64,000 nt of DNA from an uncultured Bacteroidales bacterium (GCA_905233685.1 CAJOEZ010000005.1:61388-125387); one strand, 5' to 3'; numbered from the stretch's first letter, positions 42,609-51,893 are shown. The notes: generated by a model not told the origin, from the letters alone. Translations and numbers: made by a program.

Positions 42609-43628
42609 TCAGTCCTTGTAACCCAAGTTCTTGAACCCCCACGGCATGGCGAGCAAATCCGTCATGGTGCGGCTGGAAAGTTTGACGCTTTTCTCTATTT
42701 CATAGCAGGAGGAAAACACGCCGTAGCCTCCGTGAATGTTGGTGTAGGTATAATCAACAATGCCCGAAGCGCTGTTGGTGAGCATGTATTCAAACAACTC
42801 CTCGCCGTAAGCGGAAATCGAGATGATAAAACTGCTGAAGAAGCGTTCCACATTGAAAGTGTCGTCGCCGATGGCATTCGACAAGTACGTGAACAAGGCA
42901 TTTTCAGGATAAGTCACATAGTAAGAGCCGTTTTCGTAGCCCAAATCTAACTTGCTGAACGCGCCAAGCGTCCATTCCACGGCTTTATTGATAGTATCTT
43001 GACCCTTGTGTAACTCCTTGTAATTAAACTGCATACTAATCTGATAAATTGCCCCGTTGTCATCGGGAACGAAAAACAGTTTTCGGGTATTGGAGGAGAT
43101 TTCCGACCTGAAATAAACCATGCCCGAATGGATTTGGAAATTGCTGCCGCCCAGCAAACCAATCTCCGACGTGATGGTATCGTTGGGTTTACAAACCACC
43201 AATTTGTACCTGTATTTTTGGCTTCCGTTATTCACCTTGAAACGGGACTTGGTGTAATATAGTTTTTGGTCGGGAGCGTAAAACAATCCCTCTTGTTTGT
43301 TGTGGATGGTAATCGTATCAAGAACGATTTCGCGCCCCGTTGGAGTATAGTCATCGCCTGGAGCATTTTTGAGCTCGATGAGACGGGCGTCGAGTTTTCC
43401 GGGATAGTTGAGCGAATCAGCAATTTGGGCGATTGGGTAGGGATTAAACCCTTCATCGTCGCTTCCTGAAAAAGCCCTTGTGATCTTGACAAAATTCGTG
43501 TCTTTTGACACGTTCATCACCCCATAGATAATGGTGTTGTCCTTAAAATCGGTATAGAGGTCTACTTTGGTACTGCACGAACACAAACCAGCCAAAATGA
43601 GCATCAGAAAGCCAAAAAAAGTTCTCAT
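42609..43628 (-). CDS. Lipoprotein of unknown function (DUF4249-like)
   Basis: 339 residues with a lipoprotein signal (FFGFLMLILAGLCSC). The mature protein begins STKVDLYTDFKDNTIIYGVMNVSKDTNFVKITRAFSGSDD, a beta-sandwich-like start reminiscent of DUF4249 and related Bacteroidota surface lipoproteins; the remainder is beta-rich. No catalytic motif. It starts two bases after the holB stop, so it is co-transcribed with the clamp-loader gene, an odd partner. Confidence 0.7.
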   Translation of the reverse strand: MRTFFGFLMLILAGLCSCSTKVDLYTDFKDNTIIYGVMNVSKDTNFVKITRAFSGSDDEGFNPYPIAQIADSLNYPGKLDARLIELKNAPGDDYTPTGREIVLDTITIHNKQEGLFYAPDQKLYYTKSRFKVNNGSQKYRYKLVVCKPNDTITSEIGLLGGSNFQIHSGMVYFRSEISSNTRKLFFVPDDNGAIYQISMQFNYKELHKGQDTINKAVEWTLGAFSKLDLGYENGSYYVTYPENALFTYLSNAIGDDTFNVERFFSSFIISISAYGEELFEYMLTNSASGIVDYTYTNIHGGYGVFSSCYEIEKSVKLSSRTMTDLLAMPWGFKNLGYKD

Positions 43629-43630
43629 TT

Positions 43631-44764
43631 TTATTTCTTTTTTAGTAGTCCTATCATCTTGAAACTCACGTCGGTAAAGATGATTTGAGCGTTTCCGTTG
43701 CGCTCGATGTGGCGGATGGCTTCCTCGAAAAGTTCGGCGATTTGCGCTATGTTGGCCGGGTTGACGAAAGGCGCAAATTTTGAGTTGAAGGTTTTCTCAT
43801 CCTCTGGGAGCATGACGATTTCAGCAAGTTTGTTGTTGAACAACAGTGAGTTGCGGACGATACGCAAGCCGTAATCCAAAAGCTCTTTCTGCTTTTCACG
43901 GCCTATCGTTTTGATGTTGGCCGAAAAATCAATCAGTTCGGAATAGGCGGCGCGGAAACAGAGGCGCATCCATTGCTGGAAAGTGGCGAAGAAAAACTTG
44001 TGGTCCTCAAAGTCCTTGAACGACTGACATGCCGTCAGCCAGTTGCCTTCCGAAATCATGGCTGCGTCGCGAGCCTGCTGCTGGTCACAGCCATAGCGTT
44101 GTTGCAAGGCCGCTTCGATGGAGGCCGTATCAAGAGCTGGAATCTTGACCAAGGCCGTCCGCGACTTAATGGTGGCCAACAATTCTTCGGCATCTTCGGC
44201 GATGAGCAGGAAAACAGTCTTCTCGGGCGGCTCCTCAAGGAGTTTCAGCAGTTTGTTGGCCGTGTCTGTGCGCATTTTTTCGGCCATCCAGATGATGGCG
44301 ATTTTGTACTCACCTTCGTAGGATTTCATGCTCAGTTTGCGCAACAAAGAAGCCGCATCACGCACTGACATATACCCCTGCTTGTTCTCCACATCGAGGA
44401 AGGTGTACCAGCTCGAAGTGTCCACATAGCCTTGATTTTGAGTGACATACTCGCGCCACTCCTCCATGAACAAGTCCGATTCGGGGTTGCTTTTGATTTT
44501 TTTCGTGGTGGCCGTCGGCACGACGAAATGCAAGTCGGGATGGACCAATTTCTGCATCTTTTGGCAGGTCGGGCACACGCCGCAACTGTCGGTTTCGGTG
44601 CGGTTGGGGCAAAGGATATTTTGCGCGTAGGCCAAAGCCAAGGGCAGTTTCCCGCATCCCGCAGGGCCCAAAAAGAGTTGGGCATGAGGCACATGGTTTT
44701 CCCTTACGCTGGCGATGAGCCTTTGTTTGACTGCGGATTGGCCTATGACGTCTTTGAACTGCAT
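43631..44764 (-). CDS. holB: DNA polymerase III subunit delta'
   Basis: 377 residues of the clamp-loader delta' family. An N-terminal AAA+-like fold with QFKDVIGQSAVKQRL and a modified P-loop GPAGCGKLPLALAYA (the usual Thr is Leu, fitting a subunit that does not hydrolyse ATP). A Cys4 zinc site CPNRTETDSCGVCPTC (about residues 52-67) and EKMRTDTANKLLKLLEEPPEKT (about 155-176) are typical. It helps load the beta clamp. A TAATTTTG box lies 22 bases upstream. Confidence 0.92.
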   Translation of the reverse strand: MQFKDVIGQSAVKQRLIASVRENHVPHAQLFLGPAGCGKLPLALAYAQNILCPNRTETDSCGVCPTCQKMQKLVHPDLHFVVPTATTKKIKSNPESDLFMEEWREYVTQNQGYVDTSSWYTFLDVENKQGYMSVRDAASLLRKLSMKSYEGEYKIAIIWMAEKMRTDTANKLLKLLEEPPEKTVFLLIAEDAEELLATIKSRTALVKIPALDTASIEAALQQRYGCDQQQARDAAMISEGNWLTACQSFKDFEDHKFFFATFQQWMRLCFRAAYSELIDFSANIKTIGREKQKELLDYGLRIVRNSLLFNNKLAEIVMLPEDEKTFNSKFAPFVNPANIAQIAELFEEAIRHIERNGNAQIIFTDVSFKMIGLLKKK

Positions 44765-44785
44765 AAACTCATTGTAAACAGGTCA

Positions 44786-44793
44786 CAAAATTA
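44786..44793 (-). promoter_or_regulatory. Promoter -7 box of holB
   Basis: Minus strand TAATTTTG matches TAnnTTTG. Confidence 0.55.
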
Positions 44794-44816
44794 CAATAAT
44801 TTTGATAATCCGAACA

Positions 44817-47294
44817 TTAATCCATCATATCTTCGCCTTGCTGCTCATCGCCGCCGCCACCTTCATCGCCGCCGCCTTCGCCGTCGGGACGGTTGCGCTT
44901 GAGGTTCTGCTGGTTGATGCGGTAGTTGAAGTTGAGCGAAAACGAACGGCGGTTCCACGTGCTGGTGCTGTATTGCCAGAAGCCGTCGCCCCACGACTCA
45001 CCGCCCCAACTGCGCGAATTGAACAAGTCGCGCACGTTGAAGGTGATGGTGCCGTTGCCTTTAAAGATCTCTTTGCTCACAGCGAGGTCAACCCACCAGT
45101 TGCCCTTGCGCATTCCGAGCGGCTCCTTGTGCGGTCCCATCACGTGTGCTGTCAGTTGCAGGTCGAACCAATTGCTGACCTTGAACTTCGAGACGGCGCG
45201 TCCGAACAACATCCATGACTCGGTGGGATACTCCACGCCGTTGATGGTGCCGTTCATGTAGGAGCGGAAGAAATTGACATTGCCGTTCAGGTTCCACCAT
45301 TTCGTCATTTGGCCTTGGGCGACCAACTCCACGCCGAAGTCATCGGCCTTTCCGAAGTTGATGGGCATACTGTAAAACACACCGTCTTCCTCGTAGGTGT
45401 AGCTGCGTATCATGTTGGTCCCGTGGCGATAATAGGCCGTGAAGTTGAAACTCGCTTTGTCCCAGAAATGGATGTAACCGAGTTCGTAACTGTCCATATA
45501 GGTCGGTTGCAGAGCGGGATTGCCCATGCGGATGTTGCGGTTATCGTTGTAAGAGCGGAACGGACTCATCTGCCAAAAGCCCGGACGGCGGATGCGGCGC
45601 GTATAACTCACCTGGAATTGGTTGTTCTCGTTGACGGAATAATTAACATGCGCACTCGGGAAAAAATCGATATAAGGCTTGCCGCCATTAATCGAATCGG
45701 AGCCGTCGTGGGCATAGCCCTTCAGGTTGGTCATGATATCGGTCATTTCAGCACGAACGCCCACCTGCGCCGACCAGCGTCCCCAGTCGTTGCCGAGGCT
45801 GGTATAGAGGGCTGCCACCTGCTCGCTGTATTCATAATCATAACAGTAATGGGCCAAAGGTTCCCAACCCTCACCATTCTTCTGCCATACACTGTCGTTG
45901 CTCAAAATGTTGCGGTTGGTGTATTTTGCTCCGATTTCCCACTGTGCCTTGGTAAGGAAAGGATGCACATAGTCAATGCTGGCCTGCAAGTTGCGCATAT
46001 TTTGGTTGTTGGCGGTCTTTTGGTAGACCGTCCACAGTGCTTGTTCCATATTTTTATCGGGATAGAGCGTCTCGGTAATGCCAGAACCGGCGGTTTCGGT
46101 GTTCGTGAAGAAGCGCACATTGGCCTTCAGGCTGCGTCCTTCGCGCTCAAAGGTCTTGTCGTAGTCCAAGGTGACCTCATACATCGGATCATACTCGAGG
46201 TAATCTTCGGCGCGGACATCGTAGGACGAAGTGCCAAGAAGCGGATATTCGTCGAAATACTGCACCACGGGATGGGTTTCGAGCCGTCCGTAGCGGAACA
46301 AAAACGCCGCACTCACGATGTCGCGGTCGGTGATGTAATAGTCGGCGCCCACACGCACGTTGTGGCCCATGCGCCTCATGCGACGCTCAGTGGTTTGGTC
46401 GGTGAGTTGGGTGAAAATTGTGTCGCCGTCGATAATGTCGAAACGCTTGGTTTGGTTCACGCCGCCGCCGATGTTGGAGCGGTTGTTGAAGCCATAGCTC
46501 GCAAAGAGGTTCCAGCGTTTCAGACGGTAATTGGCCGAAAGGCTCGCGCCATACATCCACGGATAGCCGCCACGCACATTGACCGTCCCGTTGAAGCCCT
46601 GCCGCTTGTCCTTTTTCAGAATAATGTTGATGATGCCCGCCGAACCTTCAGCATCGTAACGTACTGAGGGATTGGTGATTACCTCGATACGTTCAATCAT
46701 GTCGCCTTGCAGGGTGCGCAATGCGTCTTGGGTGCTCATGCCTGAAAGTCCCGACTCCTTGCCGTCAATGAGGATGCGCACACCGTCGTCGCCGCGCAGA
46801 CTGACATTGCCCTCCACATCCACCGAAACGGCAGGAATGTTCTCCAACACCTCGATGGCGTTGCCGGCGGTGTTGCTCACGTCTTTGCCCACATTGAAGA
46901 CGCGCTTGTCCAAGGTCATCTCGTAGGTGCTCTTTTCGGCCACCACTTCCACTTCCTCCAAAAGCTGGTTGTCGGGCGAGAGGCCGATGCGCCCCACATC
47001 GACCGTGCTTTTCGAACCATCGAGTGTGAGGTTCTTATAGGTTTTCAAAAAGCCCATGTACTGGATCTCAAGCACATAGTGGCCTTTGCTCAGTTCCATC
47101 GAAAACTGTCCGGACGGGTCGGTGATGCAGCCCGAAACGAAGGTGGAATCTGGCAGCGAACAAGCGCGTACCGTGGCATATTCCATGGGTTTGCCATTGG
47201 TTTTGTCAAAAACGTGACCTTTCACCGTGATGGCAGCGAATGATATCTGGGCATGAACCAGAACTATCAGTAAAACAAGAAGTTGTCGTTTCAT
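44817..47294 (-). CDS. TonB-dependent receptor-like outer-membrane protein
   Basis: 825 residues. Signal peptide (about 1-20), a carboxypeptidase-regulatory-like domain (ITVKGHVFDKTNGKPMEYATVRA, about 22-105), a plug domain (NAIEVLENIPAVSVDVEGNVSLRGDDGVRILIDGKESGL and IERIEVITNPSVRYDAEGSAGIINIILKK, about 145-235), then a long beta barrel (outer membrane family beta-barrel). The tail LKRNRPDGEGGGDEGGGGDEQQGEDMMD is an acidic Gly-rich extension past the barrel. There is no SusD-like partner next to it, so it is not a standard polysaccharide-utilisation pair. Substrate unknown. Energisation could come from the ExbB/ExbD operon at 51.9 kb. Confidence 0.92.
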   Translation of the reverse strand: MKRQLLVLLIVLVHAQISFAAITVKGHVFDKTNGKPMEYATVRACSLPDSTFVSGCITDPSGQFSMELSKGHYVLEIQYMGFLKTYKNLTLDGSKSTVDVGRIGLSPDNQLLEEVEVVAEKSTYEMTLDKRVFNVGKDVSNTAGNAIEVLENIPAVSVDVEGNVSLRGDDGVRILIDGKESGLSGMSTQDALRTLQGDMIERIEVITNPSVRYDAEGSAGIINIILKKDKRQGFNGTVNVRGGYPWMYGASLSANYRLKRWNLFASYGFNNRSNIGGGVNQTKRFDIIDGDTIFTQLTDQTTERRMRRMGHNVRVGADYYITDRDIVSAAFLFRYGRLETHPVVQYFDEYPLLGTSSYDVRAEDYLEYDPMYEVTLDYDKTFEREGRSLKANVRFFTNTETAGSGITETLYPDKNMEQALWTVYQKTANNQNMRNLQASIDYVHPFLTKAQWEIGAKYTNRNILSNDSVWQKNGEGWEPLAHYCYDYEYSEQVAALYTSLGNDWGRWSAQVGVRAEMTDIMTNLKGYAHDGSDSINGGKPYIDFFPSAHVNYSVNENNQFQVSYTRRIRRPGFWQMSPFRSYNDNRNIRMGNPALQPTYMDSYELGYIHFWDKASFNFTAYYRHGTNMIRSYTYEEDGVFYSMPINFGKADDFGVELVAQGQMTKWWNLNGNVNFFRSYMNGTINGVEYPTESWMLFGRAVSKFKVSNWFDLQLTAHVMGPHKEPLGMRKGNWWVDLAVSKEIFKGNGTITFNVRDLFNSRSWGGESWGDGFWQYSTSTWNRRSFSLNFNYRINQQNLKRNRPDGEGGGDEGGGGDEQQGEDMMD

Positions 47295-47372
47295 TAATGA
47301 AAATTTTCAGTGTGTTAGCATCTTAAACCAAAACCTTAAAACAAGGTTATCTGACATTGGGAAATAAAAATG

Positions 47373-47380
47373 CAAATGTA
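47373..47380 (-). promoter_or_regulatory. Promoter -7 box of TonB-dependent receptor
   Basis: Minus strand TACATTTG matches TAnnTTTG and leaves a leader of about 75 bases. Confidence 0.5.
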
Positions 47381-47418
47381 GTAAAATTGGAGGAGATACA
47401 GGCAATAAAATTTTTTCT

Positions 47419-47426
47419 TACTTTTG
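47419..47426 (+). promoter_or_regulatory. Promoter -7 box of trpS
   Basis: TACTTTTG matches TAnnTTTG, 17 bases before the ATG. Confidence 0.6.
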
Positions 47427-47443
47427 CGCCAAATTTCTAAATT

Positions 47444-48439
47444 ATGGCAAAAGACATCGTTTTAAGCGGCATTCGCCCCACCGGAAACCTTCACCTCGGC
47501 AACTACTACGGCGCCGTGCGTAGTTTCGTGAAGATGCAAGAAGACTACAACTGCTACTTCTTCATCGCTGACTGGCACTCGCTGACCACGCATCCCACGC
47601 CCGAAAACATACAGCGTTCGGCACGCACCATATTGGCTGAATACTTGGCCTGCGGCATCGACCCCGAAAAGGCCACGATTTACATCCAAAGTGATGTGCC
47701 TGAGACGATTGAGTTGTACCTTTACCTCAACATGAACGCCTACATCGGCGAATTGGGCCGCGTGACGACCTTCAAGGAAAAGGCTCGTCAGCAGCCCGAC
47801 AATGTGAACGCTGGCTTGTTCACTTATCCGACCTTGATGGCTGCCGACATCCTGCAACACAAGGCCAAGTGGGTGCCTGTGGGCAAGGACCAGGAACAAA
47901 ACATGGAGATGGCCCGCAAGTGCGCCCGCCGCTTCAATAATATTTATAAGGTGGAGTTCTTCCCCGAGCCGCAAAATTACTATTTCGGCGGCGACGCCAT
48001 CAAGGTGCCCGGCCTCGACGGCAGCGGCAAGATGGGCAAGAGCGATGGCAACTGCATCTATCTCTTTGAGGATGAGAAGACCATGCGCAAGAAGGTGATG
48101 CGCGCCGTGACTGACAGCGGCCCGACTGAGCCGAACAGCTCTAAGCCAGAGGTGATTCAGAATCTCTTCACGATGATGAACATCGTCAGCGAGCCGGAAA
48201 CGGTGAAGTACTTCGACGAGAAGTGGAACGACTGCTCCATCCGCTACGGAGACATGAAGAAGCAGTTGGCCGACGACCTCGTGAAGACCATCGCCCCGAT
48301 TCGCGAAAGAATCGAGGAGTTCAAGAGCGACGAAGCCCGCCTCGACCGCATCGCCCGCATGGGTGCTGAAAAGGCCCGCGAGAGCGCAGCGAAGACGCTT
48401 AATGAGGTCAGGAAGATTATTGGATTTAGGCAGTATTAA
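47444..48439 (+). CDS. trpS: Tryptophanyl-tRNA synthetase
   Basis: 331 residues; class I synthetase charging tRNA-Trp. The HIGH-type motif is in SGIRPTGNLHLGNYYGA (residues about 8-24); the KMSKS-type loop is GSGKMGKSDGN (about 191-201); and the tryptophan-binding region YPTLMAADILQH is present. Length matches the bacterial enzyme. It is followed after a repeat-filled spacer by hflX. Confidence 0.97.
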   Translation: MAKDIVLSGIRPTGNLHLGNYYGAVRSFVKMQEDYNCYFFIADWHSLTTHPTPENIQRSARTILAEYLACGIDPEKATIYIQSDVPETIELYLYLNMNAYIGELGRVTTFKEKARQQPDNVNAGLFTYPTLMAADILQHKAKWVPVGKDQEQNMEMARKCARRFNNIYKVEFFPEPQNYYFGGDAIKVPGLDGSGKMGKSDGNCIYLFEDEKTMRKKVMRAVTDSGPTEPNSSKPEVIQNLFTMMNIVSEPETVKYFDEKWNDCSIRYGDMKKQLADDLVKTIAPIRERIEEFKSDEARLDRIARMGAEKARESAAKTLNEVRKIIGFRQY

Positions 48440-48514
48440 TTCGGAATTCGGAATGCTGAATTCGGAATAAGCCTACCGGATTCCGCATTCCGCATTCATA
48501 ATTCCGCATTCATC
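48437..48514. repeat. Repeats in trpS-hflX spacer
   Basis: GAATTCGGAAT is repeated (48443-48453 and about 48458-48468), and ATTCCGCATTC occurs three times between 48481 and 48513 in the opposite sense, so the two halves can pair. The first unit begins within the trpS stop codon and the last ends just before the hflX ATG. Confidence 0.75.
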
Positions 48515-49708
48515 ATGGGCGACTTCATCACCTACGAAAAAATCCCCGAAAGGGCAGTCCTCATCGCCGTGGCTTCGAAACAGCAAGGCCGCGAGCGCAC
48601 GGAGGAATATCTGGACGAACTGGCCTTCCTGCTCGAAACGGCAGGCGGCGTGCCTGTGGCGCGCTTCGTGCAGGCCATGGACCACCCGAGCAGCGTGACC
48701 TACTTAGGTTCGGGCAAGTTGGAGGAAATCCACCAGTACATCAAGGCGGAGGACATCAAGTTGGCCGTCATCGACGACGAACTGAGTGCGACGCAAGCCC
48801 GCAACATGGAGCAAGCCTTGGAGTGCCGCGTCCTCGACCGCACGAGCTTGATTTTGGATATTTTCGCTTCTAATGCGCATACGGCACATGCTAAAGCACA
48901 AGTGGAATTGGCTCAATATCAATATCTTCTGCCACGTTTGACTCGAATGTGGACGCACTTGGAACGCCAAAGGGGCGGTATCGGTATGCGCGGCCCGGGT
49001 GAAACCCAAATCGAGACCGACCGCCGCTTGATTTTGGACAGAATCGCACTGCTGAAGGAGAAACTGAAGGAAATCGACATGCAGAAGACCGTGCAGCGCA
49101 AGAACCGTGGCAAGTTGGTGCGCGTGGCCTTGGTCGGCTATACCAACGTGGGCAAATCAACCATCATGAACCTGCTGAGCAAGTCGGAGGTCTATACGGA
49201 GAACAAACTTTTCGCCACTTTGGACACGACCGTGCGCAAGGTGGTGGTGGAGAATCTGCCGTTCTTGTTGTCTGATACTGTGGGATTTATCCGCAAGTTG
49301 CCGCACCATCTTGTGGAGTCGTTCAAATCGACTTTGGACGAGGTTAGAGAATCTGACATCCTGCTCCATGTGGTGGACATTTCCCATCCCGACTTCGAGG
49401 CACAGATGGAGGTGGTGAACCAAACCTTGGCCGAGTTGGGCTGCGCCGACAAGAAAACCATCGTCGTTTTCAATAAGACCGATGCCTACACTTGGGAGGA
49501 AAAAGCCCCAGACGACCTCACGCCGCCCACCAAGCGTAACGTTTCCTACGAGGAACTTCGCCAAACTTGGATGGCCAAGATGAATGAAAACTGCATCTTC
49601 ATCTCTGCCAAAAACCGTGACAACTATCAGGAATTCAGAGATTTGCTCTACAAGGAAATCCGCGATATGCACGCGATTCGGTATCCTTACGACAACTTTT
49701 TGTATTGA
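48515..49708 (+). CDS. hflX: GTPase HflX
   Basis: 397 residues; ribosome-associated GTPase that can split stalled ribosomes. N-terminal HflX domain (AGGVPVARFVQAMDHPSSVTYLGSGKLEEI, about residues 47-76), the glycine-rich linker ERQRGGIGMRGPGETQIETDRR (about 150-171), then the G domain: GYTNVGKSTIMNLL (G1, about 208-221), DTVGFI (G3) and NKTD (G4). Cytoplasmic. The downstream TatD gene begins two bases after the stop. Confidence 0.96.
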   Translation: MGDFITYEKIPERAVLIAVASKQQGRERTEEYLDELAFLLETAGGVPVARFVQAMDHPSSVTYLGSGKLEEIHQYIKAEDIKLAVIDDELSATQARNMEQALECRVLDRTSLILDIFASNAHTAHAKAQVELAQYQYLLPRLTRMWTHLERQRGGIGMRGPGETQIETDRRLILDRIALLKEKLKEIDMQKTVQRKNRGKLVRVALVGYTNVGKSTIMNLLSKSEVYTENKLFATLDTTVRKVVVENLPFLLSDTVGFIRKLPHHLVESFKSTLDEVRESDILLHVVDISHPDFEAQMEVVNQTLAELGCADKKTIVVFNKTDAYTWEEKAPDDLTPPTKRNVSYEELRQTWMAKMNENCIFISAKNRDNYQEFRDLLYKEIRDMHAIRYPYDNFLY

Positions 49709-49710
49709 CC

Positions 49711-50535
49711 ATGCACCTCATCGACACTCATAGTCATGTTTACGACCATCAGTTCAGTCTCGACCGCAACGAGGCCATGCAACGCGCGCTTGACGCGGGC
49801 GTGAGCATGATGCTCCTGCCCAACGTGGATACCTCGACCATCGCGCCGATGCTTGAACTGCACGAGCAATTCCCCGACTGCACCCGCGTGATGATGGGCT
49901 TGCAGCCCGAGGAAGTCAAGGAGGACTACAAGGCGGTTTTGGCTACGATGGAGAAGGAATTGGAGCGCAATATATATATAGGTGTGGGCGAGGTCGGCCT
50001 GGATTTCTATTGGGATTCGACTTTTGAGAAGCAGCAATTGGACGCTTTCGAGACGCAATTGGACTGGGCAAAACAGCTTCATCTGCCGCTCTCCATACAC
50101 TGCCGTAACGCCTTCGACAAGATGGTGAAAGTCCTGGAACATAAGCAAGATGGCGGCTTGAGCGGCATCATGCACTGTTTCACCGGCACAGAAGACGAGG
50201 CCCGCGCCTATTTTGGCTTGGGCTTCCATCTTGGCTTGGGTGGCGTGACAACTTACAAGAATTGCGGCGTGAAGGACTACCTGCACAATATTCCCCTCGA
50301 CCGCATCGTTTTGGAAACCGACGCGCCGTATCTCGCGCCCGTGCCCCATCGCGGCAAACGCAACGAACCCGCCTTTATGGTGGCTACGGCGCAAAAAATC
50401 GCTGAAATACTGAATGTTACAATAGAGGAAATAGCAAATATAACCACGAATAACGCATTAAAACTGTTTCAAGTGGATTGCCATGCTTCGCGTCATTGCG
50501 AGGAACGAAGCAATCCAGAAAAGACACTTCAATGA
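49711..50535 (+). CDS. tatD: TatD family hydrolase with repeat-derived C-terminal tail
   Basis: 274 residues of the TatD metal-dependent DNase family (TIM barrel): IDTHSHVYD (metal ligands, residues about 4-12), IGVGEVGLDFYWD, LPLSIHCRNAF, GIMHCFTG, and ETDAPYLAPVPHRGKRNEP. The ATG at 49711 is used; an in-frame TTG at 49705 overlaps hflX. Relatives end soon after the TTNNALKLF helix; here about 19 more residues (VDCHASRHCEERSNPEKTLQ) are encoded by a palindromic intergenic-type repeat, so the original stop seems to have been replaced. Confidence 0.9.
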   Translation: MHLIDTHSHVYDHQFSLDRNEAMQRALDAGVSMMLLPNVDTSTIAPMLELHEQFPDCTRVMMGLQPEEVKEDYKAVLATMEKELERNIYIGVGEVGLDFYWDSTFEKQQLDAFETQLDWAKQLHLPLSIHCRNAFDKMVKVLEHKQDGGLSGIMHCFTGTEDEARAYFGLGFHLGLGGVTTYKNCGVKDYLHNIPLDRIVLETDAPYLAPVPHRGKRNEPAFMVATAQKIAEILNVTIEEIANITTNNALKLFQVDCHASRHCEERSNPEKTLQ

Positions 50536-50569
50536 ATTAGGGAGATTGCCACGCTTCGCTCGCAATGAC
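50475..50569. repeat. Palindromic repeat pair at tatD 3' end
   Basis: Copy 1 (50475-50516) runs from GGATTGC to GCAATCC with an inner GCTTCG/CGAAGC. Copy 2 (50543-50569, GATTGCCACGCTTCGC) is a related unit ending TCGCAATGAC. Copy 1 is translated as the tatD tail; copy 2 lies in the spacer before the asparaginase gene. Confidence 0.8.
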
Positions 50570-50589
50570 ATTAAAACAACAGACATAAT

Positions 50590-51630
50590 ATGACACAAAA
50601 AGAAGAAACCTCCATCCTCGTGCTCTACACGGGTGGTACCATCGGCATGATGCAAGACCCCAAGACGGGCGCACTCGTGCCTTTCGACTTCGACAATATC
50701 TACGCCCACCTTCCCGTGCTGAAGAACTTCGGCTACCAAATCGACTTCTACAGCTTCGACCCGCTCATCGACTCGTCGAACATGTCGCCCGACTTCTGGG
50801 CGCGTCTCGCGACGAAGATAGGGGAGGAGTATGAGCATTACGACGGCTTCGTGGTGCTGCACGGCTCCGACACGATGGCCTACACCGCTTCGGCGCTGAG
50901 CTTCATGCTCGAAAACCTCAACAAGTCCGTCGTGCTGACTGGCTCGCAGCTACCCATGGGTGTGGTACGCACCGACGGCCGCGAGAACTTCCTCGCCGCC
51001 ATTGAAATTGCTGCCGCTAAGGAAGACGACACCGCCATCGTGCCTGAAGTGTGCATTTTCTTCCAAGACCAGCTGCTGCGTGGTAACCGCGCCACCAAGT
51101 TCAACGCGGAGAATTTCAACGCCTTCGCCTCGACCAACTATCCCAACCTCGCCGACGTGGGTGTTCACATCAAGTACAACAAGGATCGCATCCTGAAACC
51201 CAACTTCAAACGCCTGAAAGTACACACCAACTTCGACCGTAACGTGGGCGTCATCAAGCTGTTTCCAGGCATTTCCGAGGACTTTGTGCGCCATGCTCTG
51301 CAAACGCCTGGTCTGAAGGCAATGGTTTTGGAAACTTTCGGCTCGGGCAATGCCACCACAGCTTCGTGGTTTCTTGACGCGCTCAAGCAAGCCATCGACA
51401 ACGGCCTGATTATTTTGAACATCACCCAATGCAAGGGCGGAAGTGTGGAGATGGGTCGCTACGAAACCAGCTTGGACATGGCCCGCATCGGGGTCATCAG
51501 TGGGCACGACATGACCACTGAGGCCGCTGTCGCCAAGCTCATGTATCTCGTCGGAGAAGGCCTTGAGACGGCCAAAATCAGGGAACTGCTGCAAATTTCC
51601 ATCCGTGGCGAGATGACCGTTTTAGCCTAA
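50590..51630 (+). CDS. ansA: Type I L-asparaginase
   Basis: 346 residues; converts asparagine to aspartate and ammonia in the cytoplasm. The first catalytic Thr is in YTGGTIGMMQ (about residue 17), the second in HGSDTMAYTASAL (Thr-Asp pair about 100-101), followed by VVLTGSQLP. There is no signal peptide, which fits the low-affinity cytoplasmic AnsA type rather than periplasmic AnsB. A continuous N- to C-terminal asparaginase fold of normal length. Confidence 0.95.
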   Translation: MTQKEETSILVLYTGGTIGMMQDPKTGALVPFDFDNIYAHLPVLKNFGYQIDFYSFDPLIDSSNMSPDFWARLATKIGEEYEHYDGFVVLHGSDTMAYTASALSFMLENLNKSVVLTGSQLPMGVVRTDGRENFLAAIEIAAAKEDDTAIVPEVCIFFQDQLLRGNRATKFNAENFNAFASTNYPNLADVGVHIKYNKDRILKPNFKRLKVHTNFDRNVGVIKLFPGISEDFVRHALQTPGLKAMVLETFGSGNATTASWFLDALKQAIDNGLIILNITQCKGGSVEMGRYETSLDMARIGVISGHDMTTEAAVAKLMYLVGEGLETAKIRELLQISIRGEMTVLA

Positions 51631-51700
51631 GTTTCAATGATTTGAAAATTTTGTTGAAGAAAAAATGCAAATTGTTTGGTTTTTCAATTGAAAAAATGTG

Positions 51701-51708
51701 TACTTTTG
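51701..51708 (+). promoter_or_regulatory. Promoter -7 box of tRNA-Ser
   Basis: TACTTTTG matches TAnnTTTG; a TTTG at 51675-51678, 22 bases upstream, is a possible -33 element. A palindrome TTTTTCAATTGAAAAA lies between them (51680-51695). Confidence 0.65.
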
Positions 51709-51744
51709 GCAACGATTTCGAGCGGTAGGCAGAGGCGAACCTAA

Positions 51745-51832
51745 GGAGAGATGTCCGAGTGGTTTAAGGAGCACGCCTGGAAAGTGTGTGTACTCCAAAA
51801 GGGTACCGCGGGTTCGAATCCCGCTCTCTCCG
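51745..51832 (+). tRNA. tRNA-Ser (GGA)
   Basis: 88-base class II tRNA. Acceptor GGAGAGA pairs perfectly with TCTCTCC, discriminator G. Anticodon loop CTGGAAA with anticodon GGA; a long variable arm (GTGTGTGTACTCCAAAAGGGTACC region); T arm GCGGG-TTCGAAT-CCCGC. No CCA is encoded. It precedes the ExbB gene by about 60 bases. Confidence 0.95.
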
Positions 51833-51893
51833 CGAAAGTAAGCATAGAAAGGAACAAGTTTCAAATTAATAATCAAAATCATTTAATCACACT

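Noticed and set aside
45309..46667. 452-codon open frame on the plus strand
   Set aside because: Antisense to the TonB-dependent receptor; low-complexity translation and no promoter.
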